In this document: in pieces, positions 14,251 to 21,453 of the stretch
Layout: every line of letters starts with the position of its first letter
Position numbering within the stretch: position 1 is the first letter of the stretch
Assembly: GCA_905234985.1 (NCBI GenBank)
Contig: CAJOJQ010000036.1
Span: 1-36,828, forward strand
Direction of reading: 5' to 3'
DNA length: 36,828 nt
From: an uncultured Christensenellaceae bacterium
GTDB taxonomy: Bacteria; Bacillota; Clostridia; Christensenellales; Aristaeellaceae
Position numbers and translations under genes: made by a program
The notes under the pieces: generated by a model
Database searches by the model: none
Told to the model about the DNA's origin: nothing
What the model saw: the letters and a program-made list of their open reading frames with translations, nothing else

Positions 14251-14951
14251 GCGATTTCCAGCGCGATTTCCATCATTTGCGTGAAGGTTTCGCGCACCTC
14301 CTGGGCGGTCAGGCTTTCGCCGGAGAACACATTATCGGAAATGGACAGCAGCGCCAGGGCGTTCTTGCCTGCCCAGGCAGCGTTCAGGTACAGGGCGTAG
14401 GCTTCCATTTCAATGCACAGCACGCCCAAATCCCTGAGAATGGCGGCAGGCTTGGGGTCGCTCAGGTCATAGAAGGTATCGGTGGAGTACACGGGGCCTA
14501 CCGGCATTTCCACGCCCATTTTCCGGGCCACGGCCACGGCCTTCTCCAGCAGCGTGAAGGAGCAGCAGGGAGCCAAATTGCCCTTGAAGCCAAACTGCGC
14601 CCCGTAATTGGAATTGGAATAGGCGCTCATGCCCGCCACCACGCCGCGCAGATGCAGATGGGGGGAGAGCATGCCGCCGGAACCCACGCGGATGATGTTC
14701 TGCACGTCGAAATAATTGAACAGCTCGTAGGAATAAATGCCGATGGAGGGCATGCCCATGCCGCTGGCCATGACGGATACGCGCTTGCCCTTGTATTCGC
14801 CGGTGTAGCCCTGGATGCCGCGCACGTTGTTCACCAGCACGGCGTTGGTGAGGTAATTGTCCACGATGAATTTGGCCCGCAGGGGATCGCCGGGCATGAG
14901 CACGGTGGGGGCGAAATCGCCTTTCTGTGCGCTGTTGTGCAGGGTGGGCAT
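14247..14951 (-). CDS. deoD: Purine nucleoside phosphorylase DeoD
   Basis: 234 residues, the normal length for hexameric bacterial PNP. Motifs: VLMPGDPLRAKFIVDNYL at the N-terminus, IIRVGSGGM (phosphate site), VCIEMEAYALY-type stretch (LCIEMEAYALYLNA), and SISDNVFSGE near the end with the catalytic Asp. It cleaves purine (deoxy)nucleosides to base and (deoxy)ribose-1-phosphate in the cytosol. GAAGGAGGATTTTT precedes ATG 14951. First gene of an operon with tudS. Confidence 0.92.
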   Translation of the reverse strand: MPTLHNSAQKGDFAPTVLMPGDPLRAKFIVDNYLTNAVLVNNVRGIQGYTGEYKGKRVSVMASGMGMPSIGIYSYELFNYFDVQNIIRVGSGGMLSPHLHLRGVVAGMSAYSNSNYGAQFGFKGNLAPCCSFTLLEKAVAVARKMGVEMPVGPVYSTDTFYDLSDPKPAAILRDLGVLCIEMEAYALYLNAAWAGKNALALLSISDNVFSGESLTAQEVRETFTQMMEIALEIA

Positions 14952-14993
14952 GAAAAATCCTCCTTCTGATATTTCATCATGATTGATACACTC

Positions 14994-15022
14994 ATTATAA
15001 ACCGGAACCGACTTTTCCGCAA
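14994..15022 (-). promoter_or_regulatory. Sigma-A promoter of deoD-tudS
   Basis: On the minus strand TTGCGG (15022-15017), 17-base spacer, TATAAT (14999-14994), about 43 bases upstream of the deoD start. Confidence 0.65.
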
Positions 15023-15056
15023 CCAGTATCAGATACTGCTCAGAAATAATTGCGGG

Positions 15057-15500
15057 TTATCTCTCTCCCGTGGAGCCAATGCCGCCCCGATCCGGCGCGG
15101 ACAGGATTTCCACCGTTTCAAGGCCCACGTCCGGCATTTTTTTCATCAAGCGGAATTGGCAGATGCGGTCGCCCTGCTCAATGTGAGTGTCCCGGAGGGC
15201 CACGGCGGAAAAGTACCATAAATCGCCGTCTCCGCAGTAGCTTTCGTCGATGACGCCCACGCTATTAGTCATGAGAATACCCCACTTTTTGAAGGTGGAG
15301 CTGCGGGGGGCCACGTGGGCTTCATACCCGGCGGGCAGCTTCATGGATACGCCTAAGGAAATGAGCCGGTATTCCCCGGCTTTCATGTCCACGGTTTCCG
15401 CCGCGCGCAGGTCGATCCAATCCCCCTGGGGCAGCTTTTCCAGGGGGGGAATATCCGCGTGATAGCGCACCTGAATGGTTAAGGAAGACGCTCGTTCCAT
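15057..15500 (-). CDS. dut: dUTPase (deoxyuridine triphosphatase)
   Basis: 147 residues. Trimeric dUTPase motifs can be followed: motif 1 (WIDLRAAE), motif 2 HVAPRSSTFKKWGI (substrate-binding Arg/Ser), motif 3 NSVGVIDESYCGDGDLW, motif 4 GDRICQFRLMKK, and the C-terminal DRGGIGSTG arm. It hydrolyses dUTP to dUMP, keeping uracil out of DNA. ATG 15500 is chosen because GAAAGGAAAT precedes it; an upstream in-frame GTG (15518) lacks a site. Motif 1 has DLR where many enzymes have DL, a variant seen in Gram-positive members. Confidence 0.88.
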   Translation of the reverse strand: MERASSLTIQVRYHADIPPLEKLPQGDWIDLRAAETVDMKAGEYRLISLGVSMKLPAGYEAHVAPRSSTFKKWGILMTNSVGVIDESYCGDGDLWYFSAVALRDTHIEQGDRICQFRLMKKMPDVGLETVEILSAPDRGGIGSTGER

Positions 15501-15543
15501 TATATTTCCTTTCAGCACAATCCAAAAACGGTCATTCTTGCTA

Positions 15544-15567
15544 CAGCGGAAAACCGCTGCTTTTTTA
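15544..15567 (+). terminator. Plus-strand terminator without a plus-strand gene
   Basis: CAGCGG-AAAA-CCGCTG followed by CTTTTTTA. It reads as an intrinsic terminator on the + strand, but both flanking genes (dut, yfbR) are on the minus strand. It could end an antisense transcript across dut, or be accidental. Confidence 0.4.
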
Positions 15568-15605
15568 TCCGATTGAATAAATCCGCAGGCGGTTTTCGGA
15601 GGGGG

Positions 15606-15646
15606 TCTGGGGGAACCGCTTTTGGCACAAAAGCGGTTCCCCCAGA
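15606..15646. repeat. Palindromic intergenic repeat, family B copy 1
   Basis: Perfect 19-bp stem: TCTGGGGGAACCGCTTTTG (15606-15624) and its complement at 15628-15646, preceded by GGAGGGGG. It sits immediately after the minus-strand yfbR stop. Copies at 21364 and 27243 share GGGGGAACC...GGTTCCCC with a different inner stem. Confidence 0.7.
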
Positions 15647-15656
15647 AAAACTCCCA

Positions 15657-16241
15657 TCACTCCTCCGAAATCTCGTCCAGGGTCATGGCGAAGCCGGGGA
15701 CGCACTGGCTCATGAAATCCTGGACCTCGGGCAGATCGACCTGATCCAGGAATTTTTTCACGGACTTGCGGGCGGATTCAAATTCTAAATTGCCGCTTTT
15801 GCGTTCCTCCAAGCACTTGATATAGGCGCAGATGCGGTCGGCGGCCTTGACGAGGCGCCATTCGTCGGTGGTTTCGTCGTGGGCGATGAGGGGGGTGTAA
15901 TACTCCCGAAGATCGGGAGGCAGCATGGAGATGAGCTTCTGGGCGGCGATGTCCTCTAACTTGTTGTATTCCGTTTTGATGGCGGGGTTATGGTGTTTGA
16001 TGGGGGTGGGCAGGTCGCCGGTGATGACCTCGCTGGCGTCGTGGTACATGGCGAGGGCCATGACGTATTCGGCGTTATAATGCTTTTGATGGCGCACGTT
16101 GCCCATGACGGCGATGGCGTGGGCGATCATGGCGGTCTGCAGGGCATGCTCCATGTCGTTTTCCGGCAGGGTGTTGCGCATAAGGCCCCAGCGCTGAATG
16201 AATTTCATGCGGTTGATATAGGCGAAAAAATGGTGTTCCAT
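15657..16241 (-). CDS. yfbR: HD-domain 5'-deoxynucleotidase (YfbR-like)
   Basis: 194 residues. HD-domain metal ligands are visible: FIQRWGLMRNTLPENDMEHALQ provides the first His region, MALAMYHDASEVITGDLPTP the HD pair, and LVKAADRICAYIKCLEE the distal Asp. The YfbR family removes the phosphate from deoxynucleoside 5'-monophosphates, consistent with nearby dut and deoD. AAGGAGATATCGCC precedes ATG 16241. Its ribosome site overlaps the -35 of the divergent thiT promoter, so the two transcripts start back to back. Confidence 0.85.
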   Translation of the reverse strand: MEHHFFAYINRMKFIQRWGLMRNTLPENDMEHALQTAMIAHAIAVMGNVRHQKHYNAEYVMALAMYHDASEVITGDLPTPIKHHNPAIKTEYNKLEDIAAQKLISMLPPDLREYYTPLIAHDETTDEWRLVKAADRICAYIKCLEERKSGNLEFESARKSVKKFLDQVDLPEVQDFMSQCVPGFAMTLDEISEE

Positions 16242-16253
16242 GGCGATATCTCC

Positions 16254-16281
16254 TTGACATATGTTGGGTTCGTGTTATAAT
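16254..16281 (+). promoter_or_regulatory. Consensus promoter of the TPP riboswitch-thiT unit
   Basis: TTGACA (16254-16259), 16-base spacer, TATAAT (16276-16281). Both hexamers are perfect consensus. Start of transcription near 16288, just before the aptamer. Confidence 0.88.
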
Positions 16282-16293
16282 AAACGGGTATAT

Positions 16294-16370
16294 CCGCTGG
16301 GGGCGCCGCGAAAGGCGGCTGAGAAGGAACCCTTGGAACCTGTGTAGGTCATCCTACCGTAGGGAAGCGG
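16294..16370 (+). promoter_or_regulatory. TPP riboswitch aptamer (THI box)
   Basis: P1 is CCGCT (16294-16298) with AGCGG (16366-16370). The diagnostic THI-box segments GGGGGCGCC, GGCTGAGAAGG, ACCCTTGGAACCTG and CCGTAGGGAAGC occur in order. A terminator follows at 16406 and thiT at 16468, so thiamine pyrophosphate is expected to switch thiT off by transcription termination. Confidence 0.95.
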
Positions 16371-16405
16371 CGAGCGGGTCAAAAGGCACCGCGAATCGTT
16401 CGTTT

Positions 16406-16432
16406 CCCACATGCGCAGGCGTGTGGGTTTTT
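16406..16432 (+). terminator. Riboswitch-controlled terminator
   Basis: CCCACATGC (16406-16414) pairs with GCGTGTGGG (16419-16427), loop GCAG, followed by TTTTT. It lies between the aptamer and thiT, forming the expression platform. Confidence 0.85.
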
Positions 16433-16467
16433 CATTTACTTGCGGAAGAATGAAGGAGGCTGTTTTT

Positions 16468-17136
16468 ATGTCGGAATGGATCAATGACGCGTTTTCCAAA
16501 TTCGGCAAGGTTTCGGGCGTCACCTGGATCGCTTTGGGCGTGGTGGTGGCCCTGGGCCTGGTGGTGCTGGCGGTGAGTGCGAGCAAAAAGAAGTGGACGA
16601 CCAAAATGATTGCTTTCGGCGCGCTGGCTATCGCCCTGTCCTTTGTACTCAGCTGCGTGCGGCTGTACCGCATGCCCACGGGCGGCAGCGTCACGCCGGG
16701 CAGCATGCTGCCGCTGATGCTGTTTTCCGTCAGCTTCGGCATGGGGCCTGGACTGGTGGCGGGTCTCGGTTACGGCCTGCTCCAGTATTTGCAGGGCGGC
16801 TATTGGCTGAACGTGTGGCAATTCCTGCTGGATTATCTGCTGGCCTTCGCGGCGCTGGGCCTGGCGGGCATCGCTTATAAAAAGAAGGATCGGTGGATTT
16901 ACATTTCGATCCCCGTGGCGGCTGTGGGCAGGGCGCTGTGCGCCATCTTAGCGGGGCTTATGTGGGTGGCCGATACGCCATTGGAGGAATTGACCATCGG
17001 CGCCGTCCAGTTCAGCTCCCCGCTGCTGTACTCCATCGTGTATAACGGCGCTTATCTGATCCCCGACACGCTGATTTGCCTGCTGCTGGCGTTCCTGATC
17101 GCCAAGCCGCTGGTGAAGATCATGAAAACCAAATAA
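16468..17136 (+). CDS. thiT: ThiT, thiamine-binding S component of an ECF transporter
   Basis: 222 residues, six TM segments plus an extra N-terminal helix (about 17-34) typical of neither the shortest members nor a signal peptide. MIAFGALAIALSFVLSCVRLYRMPTGGSVTPGSMLPL and the later GYGLLQYLQGGYWLNVWQFLLDY region match ThiT, which binds thiamine and partners with a shared EcfAA'T module encoded elsewhere. AAGGAGGCTGTTTTT precedes ATG 16468; in-frame codons upstream lie in the terminator. Control by the TPP riboswitch confirms the thiamine role. Confidence 0.92.
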   Translation: MSEWINDAFSKFGKVSGVTWIALGVVVALGLVVLAVSASKKKWTTKMIAFGALAIALSFVLSCVRLYRMPTGGSVTPGSMLPLMLFSVSFGMGPGLVAGLGYGLLQYLQGGYWLNVWQFLLDYLLAFAALGLAGIAYKKKDRWIYISIPVAAVGRALCAILAGLMWVADTPLEELTIGAVQFSSPLLYSIVYNGAYLIPDTLICLLLAFLIAKPLVKIMKTK

Positions 17137-17150
17137 ATCGGGAAAATCGG

Positions 17151-17181
17151 CCTTGAAAGCGCAACGCTTTCAAGGCTTTTT
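17151..17181 (+). terminator. Terminator shared by thiT and rqcP
   Basis: CCTTGAAAGCG (17151-17161) and CGCTTTCAAGG (17165-17175), loop CAA, then CTTTTTC. The reverse strand has CCGATTTT after the stem, so it may also end the convergent rqcP transcript. Confidence 0.88.
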
Positions 17182-17212
17182 CTGTGCGGCCATAACACGG
17201 AGCGGACGAAAG

Positions 17213-17485
17213 TCAGCCCCTCTCCGCGGCGATTTCGGGGCTTTCCTCCAGCACCCGGTACATTTCGGCGGCGTTTTCTTTGCGCACCACTTCCTTCACG
17301 TCGGTGATCTCATAGCGGCCCACCCGGTTGCCGAAGCGAATTTCCATCACGTCGCCTTCCTTGATCTCGGCCCCGGCCTTGGCGACTTTGCCGTTGATGG
17401 TGACGCGGCCGCCGTCGCAGGCTTCCTTGGCGACGGTGCGGCGCTTGATGATGCGGGAAACCTTCAAATATTTATCCAGTCGCAA
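17213..17485 (-). CDS. rqcP: S4-domain RNA-binding protein RqcP (YabO/HslR type)
   Basis: 90 residues, essentially one S4 domain: MRLDKYLKVSRIIKRRTVAKEACDGG then VTINGKVAKAGAEIKEGD. In Bacillus, RqcP (YabO) binds 50S subunits and works with RqcH in alanine tailing of stalled nascent chains. It starts at TTG 17485 with AGGAGGAA nine bases upstream. Synteny with flippase-yabN upstream matches spoVB-like(yabM)-yabN-yabO of B. subtilis, with hup inserted. No yabP/yabQ follow here. Confidence 0.85.
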   Translation of the reverse strand: MRLDKYLKVSRIIKRRTVAKEACDGGRVTINGKVAKAGAEIKEGDVMEIRFGNRVGRYEITDVKEVVRKENAAEMYRVLEESPEIAAERG

Positions 17486-17513
17486 AAATGCTTCCTCCTA
17501 TAAGAAAAGATAA

Positions 17514-17538
17514 GAAAAGCCGCGCCAGAAGGCACGGC
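17514..17538 (-). terminator. Terminator of hup
   Basis: On the minus strand GCCGTGCC-TTCT-GGCGCGGC followed by TTTTCTTATCTTTT, just after the HU stop and before rqcP. Confidence 0.8.
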
Positions 17539-17554
17539 TCAATAGCGGTTTGAA

Positions 17555-17827
17555 TCAGTTCAGGCTGTCCTTCAGGGCCTTGCCAACCTTGAAAGCGGCG
17601 GTCTTTGTTTCGTCGATCTTGATTTCTTCGCCGGTGCGGGGATTGCGGGCGGTGCGGGCGGGGCGGACTTTGCTTTCAAAGGTGCCAAAGCCAACCAGCT
17701 GAACCTTGTCGCCAGCCTTCAGGGTTTCGGTAACGACTTCCACAAAAGCGCCCAACGCCTTTTCGGCATCCTTCTTGGACAGTTCGGCCTTCTGAGCCAG
17801 GGCAACGATCAGTTCGGACTTGTTCAT
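17555..17827 (-). CDS. hup: DNA-binding protein HU
   Basis: 90 residues, the exact HU size. MNKSELIVALAQKAELSKKDAEKAL and GFGTFESKVRPARTARNPRTGEEI (the DNA-intercalating arm with conserved NPxTG) identify it. It packs and bends chromosomal DNA as a dimer. GGAGGGTTTATTC precedes ATG 17827. It has its own near-consensus promoter inside the end of yabN and its own terminator, so it is expressed separately from its neighbours. Confidence 0.95.
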   Translation of the reverse strand: MNKSELIVALAQKAELSKKDAEKALGAFVEVVTETLKAGDKVQLVGFGTFESKVRPARTARNPRTGEEIKIDETKTAAFKVGKALKDSLN

Positions 17828-17867
17828 GAATAAACCCTCCATTGCATTCTTTGTGTTCGCCCGGAGA

Positions 17868-19298
17868 CTATGCCTGCGGGCGGCGCTTGCTACGATTCCA
17901 GTATACATCCATTTCTGATATTGTCAAGTCCTGAAAGCGTTTTCCTGCCTGGAAAATCGCGGATTCCATGACGGAAAAACGATTTATGAACTTTTTTGTG
18001 GCTTTTTCCAGCGCTTCCCCGGCGTCGACGCCTGCCAAACGGGCGGCGTTCACGCAGGCGAAGAACAAATCGCCCATTTCTTCCTCCAATTCGCCGGTGG
18101 GATTGTCCAGCTCCGCGCGCACTTCGTCCGCTTCCTCGTACACCTTTTCCATGGCGCTTTTGGCGTCGGGGTGGGAGAAGCCCACGTCCTGGGCCTTCTT
18201 CTGCACCTTGGCGGCGCGCATGAGGGGCGGCAGGCCGGGGGACACGCCCTCCAGCACCTCGGTCTGGGTTTTGAAGCCCCGTTCCTCTTTCTTGATCTTC
18301 TCCCAGTTTTTCAGCACGTCTTCGGCGGTTTCGCAATGATCGGCGCCGAAAATGTGGCGGTGCCGGGCGATCATTTTGCGGCAGATGTGGGTGGTCACGT
18401 CGGACAGCTCGAAGGTACCGTACTGGCGGCCGATGTTGGCCTGGAAAACCACTTGCAGCAGCACGTCGCCCAGTTCATCGGCCACGTGATCCCAATCGCC
18501 TTCCGCAACGGCGGCGGCGGTTTCGTAGGCTTCCTCGATCAGGTACTTGCGCAGGGATTCGTGGGTCTGTTCCTTATCCCAGGGGCAGCCGTTTTCGCCC
18601 CGCAGGATGGCCATGACCCGCACCAGATCGTAAAAATCGAAGCGCTCCCGGGCGGTCAATCCCACGGGCGGCAGCAGGGCGGCGCAGGTGTGGTCGTACT
18701 TCTTCTGCCGGTCCAGGTCGGACAGCGGAATTTCCACATACTTGCGGATGGGGTTGTCGGAGGGCGGGAAGAACAGCACCGGCTGATCCGGGCCGTACCA
18801 GTCCAGCAATTGCAGCTTGCAGTCGCCCATGAGGATTTTGGAATCACATTCCAAAATCAGCAGCGGATTCTGAATGGCGGTGACATTCAGGCTGCTGGCC
18901 GTCTGAATTTCGATCTTTTCCTGGGCGGGGGCGGCGGCCAGGAAGGGCGCGGACAGCGGCACGCCGGGCAGCACGGTCACGTCTGCTTGGGCGCGAAGCG
19001 CGGCCACGGTTTCGTCGGCGGACGCGTCGAACACCGCGTAGCAAACATTCTGCGTTTCCGCCGCTTCCAGCAGATACGCCATGGCGCGCTCCTTCAATTC
19101 CTCAAAATCCTCGCACGCCTCATGCAGAAAATCCAGCGTTTCAAATTGTACCCCAATTTCCCGCAGATAATCCGCCGCGTCGCAACGCAAACATGTGCGC
19201 AAAATCACTTTTTCCGCGCTTTTGATGGCATGGATCGTGCCCAGCGTTAAATAATCCCGGCTGCCGGGGCCAAGGGAAACAACTGTAATTCGATTCAT
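17868..19298 (-). CDS. yabN: YabN: tetrapyrrole-methylase-like + MazG pyrophosphohydrolase
   Basis: 476 residues. N-terminal methylase-like domain (VVSLGPGSRDYLTLGTIHAI; about 1-215), then MazG repeats: LRGENGCPWDKEQTHESLRKYLIEEAYE with EExxE metal ligands and DELGDVLLQVVFQA (about 230-350), and a second EEADEVRAELD...EEEMGDLFFACVNAAR (about 395-445). MazG hydrolyses non-canonical NTPs to NMP and pyrophosphate. ATG 19298 follows CAGGTGATTGTC; GTG 19307 is an alternative. The methylase-like domain is of unknown activity in this family. Confidence 0.92.
   Translation of the reverse strand: MNRITVVSLGPGSRDYLTLGTIHAIKSAEKVILRTCLRCDAADYLREIGVQFETLDFLHEACEDFEELKERAMAYLLEAAETQNVCYAVFDASADETVAALRAQADVTVLPGVPLSAPFLAAAPAQEKIEIQTASSLNVTAIQNPLLILECDSKILMGDCKLQLLDWYGPDQPVLFFPPSDNPIRKYVEIPLSDLDRQKKYDHTCAALLPPVGLTARERFDFYDLVRVMAILRGENGCPWDKEQTHESLRKYLIEEAYETAAAVAEGDWDHVADELGDVLLQVVFQANIGRQYGTFELSDVTTHICRKMIARHRHIFGADHCETAEDVLKNWEKIKKEERGFKTQTEVLEGVSPGLPPLMRAAKVQKKAQDVGFSHPDAKSAMEKVYEEADEVRAELDNPTGELEEEMGDLFFACVNAARLAGVDAGEALEKATKKFINRFSVMESAIFQAGKRFQDLTISEMDVYWNRSKRRPQA
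17900..17927 (-). promoter_or_regulatory. hup promoter inside yabN
   Basis: Minus strand TTGACA (17927-17922), 16-base spacer, TATACT (17905-17900), within the last codons of yabN and about 70 bases before the HU start. Confidence 0.75.
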
Positions 19299-19331
19299 GA
19301 CAATCACCTGCTTGCTAAGAATAAATAAGAA

Positions 19332-19402
19332 CCCTGGGGCTGTCCGCCCCAGACCCCGACCAGGGAGATGATCTCCCTGGACCCTGCTCCTGCGGAAATA
19401 GC
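19332..19402 (-). repeat. Palindromic intergenic repeat, family A copy 2
   Basis: Reverse complement of the repeat at 3898-3970: CTGGGGC/GCCCCAG (19334-19352) and CCAGGGAGAT/ATCTCCCTGG (19360-19380), with the shared flank TCCGCAG/AGCTA. It lies just upstream of the yabN start. Confidence 0.75.
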
Positions 19403-19468
19403 TTGGCGCAGCGAACTAACATTTTCCCGCTGTTGCTTGGGGAAAATAGCCGCGCTTGACGACTTTGT

Positions 19469-19596
19469 GCTTCTGGCCCGGCCGCTGAAAGCGGCCAGCC
19501 CGGATGCAAAGCATCCGGGGAAAGCCAGGAAAATCCCAGGGGGAAAGCTCGCTTTCCCCCTGGGGATTATTCCTCGGCTTTCTATGGGCCAGAAGC
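19469..19596. repeat. Four-way-junction element, copy 2
   Basis: Outer stem GCTTCTGGCCC (19469-19479) with GGGCCAGAAGC (19586-19596). Arms: GGCCGCT/AGCGGCC with GAA loop (19480-19496); CCCGGATGC/GCATCCGGG with AAA loop (19499-19519); and a long arm GAAAGCC/GGCTTTC (19520-19582) capped by GGGGGAAAG-CTCG-CTTTCCCCC. Order, arm lengths and the capping AAAG-CTCG-CTTT match copy 1, while most stem pairs differ in a compensatory way. It lies in the flippase-yabN gap. Confidence 0.7.
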
Positions 19597-19674
19597 CCTC
19601 TGCCTTTTGTATTTTCCAGCGGCAGGCGGAAGCTGTCGATTCTTCCCAAATAAAGCAAATCCGCCTATTGAGGT

Positions 19675-19727
19675 CCAGGGGCCGAAGGCCCTTGGTTCAG
19701 GGGTCAGGGGGCTGAAGAAGCCCCCTG
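19675..19727. repeat. Tandem GGGG palindromes next to junction element 2
   Basis: CCAGGGGCC-GAA-GGCCCTTGG (19675-19695) and CAGGGGGC/GCCCCCTG (19705-19727) directly follow the minus-strand flippase stop. The last loop TTCTTCA-type sequence is shared with the terminator at 13402. Confidence 0.6.
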
Positions 19728-19734
19728 CTTCGCA

Positions 19735-21336
19735 TTACTTGATGAACCTTCTGACCTTCGCGGGAAAATCCTCTTTGCTGATGGCCCCGGTTTTGAGGGC
19801 AGCGAATACATAAATGATCGCGCCGAGGCCCACGCACAGCAGGATGCCCGCGGTGAGTTTAAAGCCGTTGAGCTGGCCCGGATCACCGAAGCCGAAGTGC
19901 CAGATGGCCCAGACCACTCCGCCCATGAGGGCGGCGCAGGCGAAGGGCTTAATCACCACGTCCGGGAAGTTGAAGCGGTAGCCGGTATACTTGCTCACGA
20001 AGTAGAGGTTGGGGATCATGCTGGCGGTGTAGCAGAGCAGGCTTGCCCAGGGCGCGCCGTGGATGTCCACGCCCGGAACGCGCACCAGGGTATAGTTCAG
20101 GGCGATTTTCAGCACTACGCCGACCACCAGGGTATACATGGGGATGCGCTGTTTGCCTGCGCCCTGCAAAATGCCGCTGGTGGCCTGCACCATGGTGAAA
20201 AGCACGATGGTGAGGGAGGAAATCTGCAAAAGCTCCGCCGCCACGTCCAGCTGGGGGCCGGTATAGCTGCCCCGGTAGCAGAGGTACAGGATGGGTTGGG
20301 CCAGCAGGCTCATGCCCACGGAGCAGGGGAAGCCGATGACCGCCGCCATGCGCAGGCCGATGCCCGTTTCCTTGACCACATATTCCCGGTCGCCCTGGGC
20401 CAGCCCGCTGGCAATGTCCGGCACCAAATTGGTGCTCATGGCCATGGCAAGGGCCGTGGGCACGTTGATCAGGGTCAGCACCGGCCCGGCATACGCGCCG
20501 TAGCGGATCAGGGCGTCCGCCGGTTCCATGCCGGCGGCTTCCATGAGCTGGGTGAGCATGATGCTGTCGATGAATCCCGCCAGGGGCACGATGCACGCGC
20601 CCAAGGTGATGGGCACGGCCACCAAAATCAGCCGCCGGGCAATGAACCGGTCAGTGAGGATTTCCCCGTCGGGCCGCTGGGGCACGGCGTTCAGGGCCTT
20701 GTCTGCCTGCCGATGCCGCAGCAGCATATACAGCAGGGCCGCGCCCTCCGCGATGGTGCCGCCCAGCAGCGCGCCCGCCGCGCCTAAGGCCACGCCGCCC
20801 TGCCGCATGCCTAAGTATGCGAAGGGCAGGGCGATGGCGACACGCCCCACCTGCTCGATGAGCTGGGAAACGGCGGTGGGCAGCATGTTCCTTTGCCCCT
20901 GCAAAAAGCCCCGGAACGCGCTCATGGTGCATACGAAGAACAGGCTGGGCGCAATGGCCATATAGCCCGCCTTCGTCTGCTCCGTGCCCTGCCACGCCGC
21001 CAACTGCCCGGAAAACGCCAGCATCAGCACCGTGGTCAGCAGGCCCAGGACGAACAGCATGCGCATGGCTAACTTAAAAATGCGCCGGGCGTTGTTCGGG
21101 TCTTCCACGGTGACGTAATGGGCCACCATGCGGGAAATGGCGACGGGCAATCCGGCGGAGGAAACGGTCAAAAGCAGGTTGTAGGCCGGGAATACCTTGT
21201 GGTACACGCCCATGCCCTCCGGCCCGATCAGGTGCGCTAAGGGGATGCGGTACAGCACCCCCACCACCTTGCAGATGATCCCGGCCACGCCTAAGATGGA
21301 CACGCCGCCTACCAGGGTTTTTTGTTTCTGGGTCAT
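19735..21336 (-). CDS. SpoVB/MurJ-like polysaccharide flippase (MVF/MATE)
   Basis: 533 residues with about 14 TM segments. KTLVGGVSILGVAGIICKVVGVLYRIPLAHLIGPEGMGVY at the N-terminus and GLPVAISRMVAHY are typical of the YabM/SpoVB/YtgP group of lipid-linked oligosaccharide flippases used in cell wall or spore cortex synthesis. CTAAAGGAGCCTTT sets ATG 21336. Gene order with yabN and rqcP matches yabM-yabN-yabO of B. subtilis. Whether it handles lipid II or another polyprenyl-linked glycan cannot be told from sequence. Confidence 0.82.
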   Translation of the reverse strand: MTQKQKTLVGGVSILGVAGIICKVVGVLYRIPLAHLIGPEGMGVYHKVFPAYNLLLTVSSAGLPVAISRMVAHYVTVEDPNNARRIFKLAMRMLFVLGLLTTVLMLAFSGQLAAWQGTEQTKAGYMAIAPSLFFVCTMSAFRGFLQGQRNMLPTAVSQLIEQVGRVAIALPFAYLGMRQGGVALGAAGALLGGTIAEGAALLYMLLRHRQADKALNAVPQRPDGEILTDRFIARRLILVAVPITLGACIVPLAGFIDSIMLTQLMEAAGMEPADALIRYGAYAGPVLTLINVPTALAMAMSTNLVPDIASGLAQGDREYVVKETGIGLRMAAVIGFPCSVGMSLLAQPILYLCYRGSYTGPQLDVAAELLQISSLTIVLFTMVQATSGILQGAGKQRIPMYTLVVGVVLKIALNYTLVRVPGVDIHGAPWASLLCYTASMIPNLYFVSKYTGYRFNFPDVVIKPFACAALMGGVVWAIWHFGFGDPGQLNGFKLTAGILLCVGLGAIIYVFAALKTGAISKEDFPAKVRRFIK

Positions 21337-21363
21337 AAAGGCTCCTTTAGGATAATGTTTTTT

Positions 21364-21407
21364 GCAGGGGGAACCATTCTTTGGAGCCAAAGAATGGTTC
21401 CCCCTGC
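21364..21407. repeat. Palindromic intergenic repeat, family B copy 2
   Basis: 21-bp perfect stem: GCAGGGGGAACCATTCTTTG plus G (21364-21384) with its complement at 21387-21407. Read on the minus strand it is preceded by GCTTTCTTGGAAGGGG, a flank shared with the copy at 27243 read on the plus strand. A-run rather than T-run follows on the transcribed minus strand, so it is not a standard terminator. Confidence 0.7.
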
Positions 21408-21453
21408 ACCCCTTCCAAGAAAGCTATTAGGGGAGGGGCTTTAATGAAGAAAA

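Noticed and set aside
18171..19250. 359-codon plus-strand frame opposite yabN
   Set aside because: It is the antisense shadow of a clearly conserved MazG gene with GC-rich codon use; no start signal.
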